A stretch of 42,285 nucleotides of DNA, from the NCBI GenBank assembly GCA_038209965.1, contig JBBQXF010000032.1, positions 1 to 42,285 of the forward strand, written 5' to 3'. Shown in pieces: positions 39,687 to 42,285 of this stretch (its first letter is position 1; the number at the start of each line of letters is the position of its first letter). The position numbers and the translations under genes are program-made. This stretch comes from JALONO01 sp038209965 (GTDB taxonomy: Bacteria > Bacteroidota > Bacteroidia > Cytophagales > Thermoflexibacteraceae). A model generated the notes under the pieces. The model saw only the letters and a list, made by a program, of their open reading frames with translations, made no database searches and was not told the origin of the DNA.

Positions 39687-40925
39687 TTATTTGTTGGGCA
39701 GTGCAGCTAATATCCGTTGGACCACCCCATCAATTGCGCCATTGTCCAGCCACCGGACAACGGCCACCAGCTCATTTTCCGGGTCGACATAGACGATGTT
39801 GGTCCCGTTGCCCACGTGATAAAATGCCGAGGCGGGCGCACTGGGCATCAGTTTTCGGCCAGTGTTCAAAAACCAGTTCATGTAGCCGCAAGTAACCTGC
39901 GCGGGTGTGGGGGTGAGCGATTGCTTCACCCACTGCTCAGAGAGCAATTGCCGGCCGGCCCATTGGCCCCGGTGGAGGCTGAGTAGGCCGAAGCGGGCCA
40001 GATCATGGGCATTGATGAACATTCCCCCGCCCCAGTGCCCGCCCCCGCTCACCACTTGCACCGCTTGTCCGTCCACCACGATCCACGAGTTGCGGTAGCC
40101 GGCCCAACGCCAAGTGCTAGAGGCCCCGATCGGATCCATGATCCGCGTTTTGAGCACTTGGGGCAGCGGCTTGCGCCATACACTGGTGGCAGCGAGGGCC
40201 AACACATTCACCCGCACGTCGTTGTATTCATACACACTCCCGGGCAGTTGGCGAGTGCGCGTTCGCCACTCCGCCGGTTGGTCGCTGGGGCGGTCGGCCC
40301 AGTCGGGCTTGCCCCAGAGCGTCCCCTCCCAGTCGCTGGTTTGGCGCAGGAGGTGGTCCCAGGTGAGGGTTCGGTTGTGGGCTGAGGCAAACGGTTGGAG
40401 CAAAAATGGCTGCCCCTGTTCCTCGGCAGGCCGGGTCAGTGGTTGGCCATATGGCTCGATGGGTGGCACATACGGCGCAACGGTATCGTTGGCACTGCGG
40501 ATCAATCCATCGTCAACGGCCAGCCCCACGATCACCGAGAGGAAACTTTTGGTCACGCTGTGGGTCATGTCGGGCCGATCTGGTTCGCCCCAAGCGGCCA
40601 CTACATAGCCTTTATAGATGATCAGTCCGGTCGGCTCGCCCCGGTCGGCAAATGGGCCGATGGCAAACCCGAAAGGTTCGCGGCCAAAAGTGCGGTCGTG
40701 GTTGGCCTCCATGCTGCGCGGGTTTTTGCTCTCGCTGGCTTGCGCAAAAGCGATGGCAGTTTGCAGTTTGGCTGGATTCAAGCCCAGTTCGGCGGGCAGT
40801 TTGCGCGCCCAAGTGTGGGCCGGGGGAAAGTAAGCGGGCACCGCAACAGCCTTGGCCTTCTTTTGGGCCAAAGTTGCGAGGGCCAAATTGGCCAGTAGCA
40901 AAGTGATTAGGAACCGGTATTTCAT
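39687..40925 (-). CDS. Secreted serine hydrolase, beta-lactamase family (second copy type)
   Basis: A 412-residue exported protein, residues 1-20 a signal peptide (FLITLLLANLALATLAQ). Active-site S123-V-T-K126 in THSVTKSFLS; second motif Y-E-Y-N in VYEYNDVRVNVLALAAT, third element close to FYHVGNGTNIVYV. It belongs to the same broad family as the gene at 5091 but the two are only distantly similar. ATG 40925 is chosen for the signal peptide. The isomerase-like gene upstream is on the same strand at 67 bases, so the two may be transcribed together. Substrate unknown. Confidence 0.88.
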   Translation of the reverse strand: MKYRFLITLLLANLALATLAQKKAKAVAVPAYFPPAHTWARKLPAELGLNPAKLQTAIAFAQASESKNPRSMEANHDRTFGREPFGFAIGPFADRGEPTGLIIYKGYVVAAWGEPDRPDMTHSVTKSFLSVIVGLAVDDGLIRSANDTVAPYVPPIEPYGQPLTRPAEEQGQPFLLQPFASAHNRTLTWDHLLRQTSDWEGTLWGKPDWADRPSDQPAEWRTRTRQLPGSVYEYNDVRVNVLALAATSVWRKPLPQVLKTRIMDPIGASSTWRWAGYRNSWIVVDGQAVQVVSGGGHWGGGMFINAHDLARFGLLSLHRGQWAGRQLLSEQWVKQSLTPTPAQVTCGYMNWFLNTGRKLMPSAPASAFYHVGNGTNIVYVDPENELVAVVRWLDNGAIDGVVQRILAALPNK

Positions 40926-40992
40926 TTTTTGGCGGGAAAGTAATTTGATATACACTTGCCTCTGGGCTTGGGCGATGGCTGGTTTGCACCGC

Positions 40993-41865
40993 TCATTCCC
41001 CCAAAAGCTCCCGGACGAACTGGTTGTTCTGGACATAACTCTCGTGCATGGGTGCGCCTTCGGGTACCGCACCCTCGAGCTGGATCCAGCCTTCGTAACC
41101 GATTTCGTCCAATACCTGCCGCACTTTTTGGTAATCGACTATGCCCTTGCCCAGCAGTGCCCCGTTTTCTTTGAAGTGAAACTCGCAGATCTGGTGGCGG
41201 CCCAGCCAGCGGATCTCCTCATAGATTGGATAGCCGCGCACGCTGGAGTTGCACACGTCATAATAGACTTTTACGGCACTGGATCCCACCGTGTTGATGA
41301 TTTCCATGTGTTCGCGAGCACTCAGCCACGACTCAATGCCCAAGATTACCCCAGCTTTTTCGGCAAGGGGGGCCACTTTTCGCAGCCGTTCAATCACCAC
41401 TTGTTTGCCCGGCTCATCACCTCGGAGGTCACCTTTTTCAAAAAACGCCAATAACACCACATTGGTTTTCAGTTTAGCGGCCACCTCAATACTGTTGGCC
41501 ACCCAAGTTTCGGCGCGGGGATCCGATTTGTAGGGAGTGTAGTTCAGCTCCCCGATGGCCAGTCCGCCCACTTCCACGCCAAACTGTTTGGCGGCGGCTT
41601 TATAGGCCCGTTGCACCTCGGGGCGGCGCAGGTGCATATCGTCGGCGAGGGTGCCCAAGCTGATCTGCACCCCGTCCAGCCCGATTTTCTGGGCGGTTTC
41701 CAGTGCGCTGACCTTGGCCATTTCGTTGATCGACCAGTCACAGGCCCCAATTTTAAAACGGCGCTTGCGGCCCGCCGGAGCAGCAAACAGTGGGGCAAAG
41801 GCGCCAATGGCCAGGGCCGAAGCTCCGGCAGCCAGGTGTTTGAGCATGGTACGGCGGGTGTTCAT
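40993..41865 (-). CDS. Exported sugar phosphate isomerase/epimerase-like TIM-barrel protein
   Basis: A 290-residue protein of the xylose isomerase-like / AP endonuclease 2 TIM-barrel family. It starts with a twin-arginine signal (MNTRRTMLKHLAAGASALAIGAF). Metal-ligand type motifs: GLDGVQISLG, GLAIGELNY, VILGIESWLSAREH (Glu), KVYYDVCNSS (Asp), CEFHFKENG (His), GYEGWIQLEG (Glu). This matches the periplasmic, often carbohydrate-related members of the family in Bacteroidota; the true substrate is unknown. ATG 41865 is preferred for the Tat signal. Likely operon with the serine hydrolase gene downstream. Confidence 0.88.
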   Translation of the reverse strand: MNTRRTMLKHLAAGASALAIGAFAPLFAAPAGRKRRFKIGACDWSINEMAKVSALETAQKIGLDGVQISLGTLADDMHLRRPEVQRAYKAAAKQFGVEVGGLAIGELNYTPYKSDPRAETWVANSIEVAAKLKTNVVLLAFFEKGDLRGDEPGKQVVIERLRKVAPLAEKAGVILGIESWLSAREHMEIINTVGSSAVKVYYDVCNSSVRGYPIYEEIRWLGRHQICEFHFKENGALLGKGIVDYQKVRQVLDEIGYEGWIQLEGAVPEGAPMHESYVQNNQFVRELLGE

Positions 41866-41893
41866 GACGGAAGGTGGTTGGTGGCTTGGTTTA

Positions 41894-41901
41894 CAAACAT
41901 A
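41894..41901 (-). promoter_or_regulatory. Candidate -7 element for the isomerase-like gene
   Basis: On the minus strand TATGTTTG fits TAnnTTTG exactly and is 28 bases before ATG 41865. No TTG box at the standard spacing. Confidence 0.4.
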
Positions 41902-41997
41902 CGCAAGTTTGGTCAATCATTGGGTATGGCACTCGGCCAAAAAGTGGTAAATTGCACCTGACCACGTCAGCTATCTACCACTATAAATTGGGCAACC

Positions 41998-42285
41998 ATG
42001 CGAAAATTTGGACTTATCGGCAAAAAGCTGTCTTATTCCTTTTCCAAAAAATACTTCACCGAGAAATTTGCCCGGGAAAATATCCAAGATGCGCAATTCG
42101 ATCTCTATGAACTGCCCCAAGCCGAAGACTTTTTGCAATTGGTGGCCGATACCCCTGATCTGCGCGGGGTAACGGTGACCATCCCCTACAAACTGGAAGT
42201 GATGCCGCTGCTCCACTCCATTGACCCGGTGGCCCAGCGGATCGGGGCCGTCAATGTGATCAAAATCGGTCCTGAAGGCCAGCTC
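41998..42285 (+). CDS. aroE: Shikimate dehydrogenase, N-terminal part (continues beyond the window)
   Basis: First 96 residues of the NADP-dependent enzyme that reduces 3-dehydroshikimate in aromatic amino acid synthesis. ATG 41998 gives MRKFGLIGKKLSYSFSKKYF, the substrate-binding serine pair SxS being S13 and S15; GVTVTIPYKLEVMPLL has the catalytic lysine in TIPYK, and IGAVNVI is the Asn of the GAVN motif. The frame is open to the last base. Confidence 0.93.
   Translation, partial: MRKFGLIGKKLSYSFSKKYFTEKFARENIQDAQFDLYELPQAEDFLQLVADTPDLRGVTVTIPYKLEVMPLLHSIDPVAQRIGAVNVIKIGPEGQL

Noticed and set aside
1..42285. CRISPR array, tRNA or rRNA genes
   Set aside because: No regularly spaced short repeats, cloverleaf pattern with the TpsiC box, or rRNA-like conserved stretch was seen on either strand.

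Overview
The window looks like chromosomal DNA of a gliding Bacteroidota, probably of the Cytophagales type. The evidence is a GldF homologue, a TonB-dependent receptor with an N-terminal carboxypeptidase-like domain, a short protein ending in what looks like a type IX secretion (T9SS) sorting domain, a CrtW-type carotenoid ketolase, and promoters matching the Bacteroidota consensus (TTG/TTTG, about 19-20 bases, TAnnTTTG). Shine-Dalgarno sequences are mostly absent. No tRNA, rRNA, CRISPR array or intact insertion sequence was seen.

Layout. 1-3130: 3' two thirds of rpoC and its terminator. 3331-8931: a GT-C type membrane glycosyltransferase, a class C beta-lactamase-like serine hydrolase, and a GH78-like alpha-L-rhamnosidase. 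8932-10226: about 1.3 kb with no convincing gene, holding coding debris and a stem-loop. 10227-16155: an ADP-ribosylglycohydrolase, a SpoIIAA/STAS-like protein, a small protein with a GreA-like C-terminus, and a 1153-residue protein joining a caspase-like protease to a serine alpha/beta hydrolase. 16251-20810: sucA-sucB (2-oxoglutarate dehydrogenase E1 and E2) behind a consensus promoter whose upstream box is covered by a 19-base palindrome. 20891-22184: a 216-bp direct repeat (about 97% identical, 770 bp apart), each copy carrying a signal-peptide coding start joined to a different 3' end, with a small secreted or lipoprotein-like gene between them. 22223-26230 (minus strand): CCG-type Fe-S protein, TRAP solute receptor with a duplicated 3' end, membrane endonuclease/phosphatase-fold protein, EVE-domain protein. 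26295-31531 (plus strand): gldF (no gldG beside it), tdk, ribD, a 72-residue protein, a TPR/HEAT-like periplasmic protein. 31631-37163: dienelactone hydrolase, crtW, a TetR regulator, a TonB-dependent receptor. 37164-39642: AT-rich, decaying stretch with a small tail-anchored protein, an M48 peptidase pseudogene with three lesions and a frameshifted Uma2 gene. 39687-42285: a second serine hydrolase, a Tat-type sugar isomerase-like protein, and the start of aroE.

Most of the window is housekeeping and envelope functions. The parts most likely to be new are the caspase-hydrolase fusion with its neighbours, the duplicated signal-peptide module, and the palindromic operator candidate at sucA. Statements about family membership come from recognised motifs and were not checked by any search.
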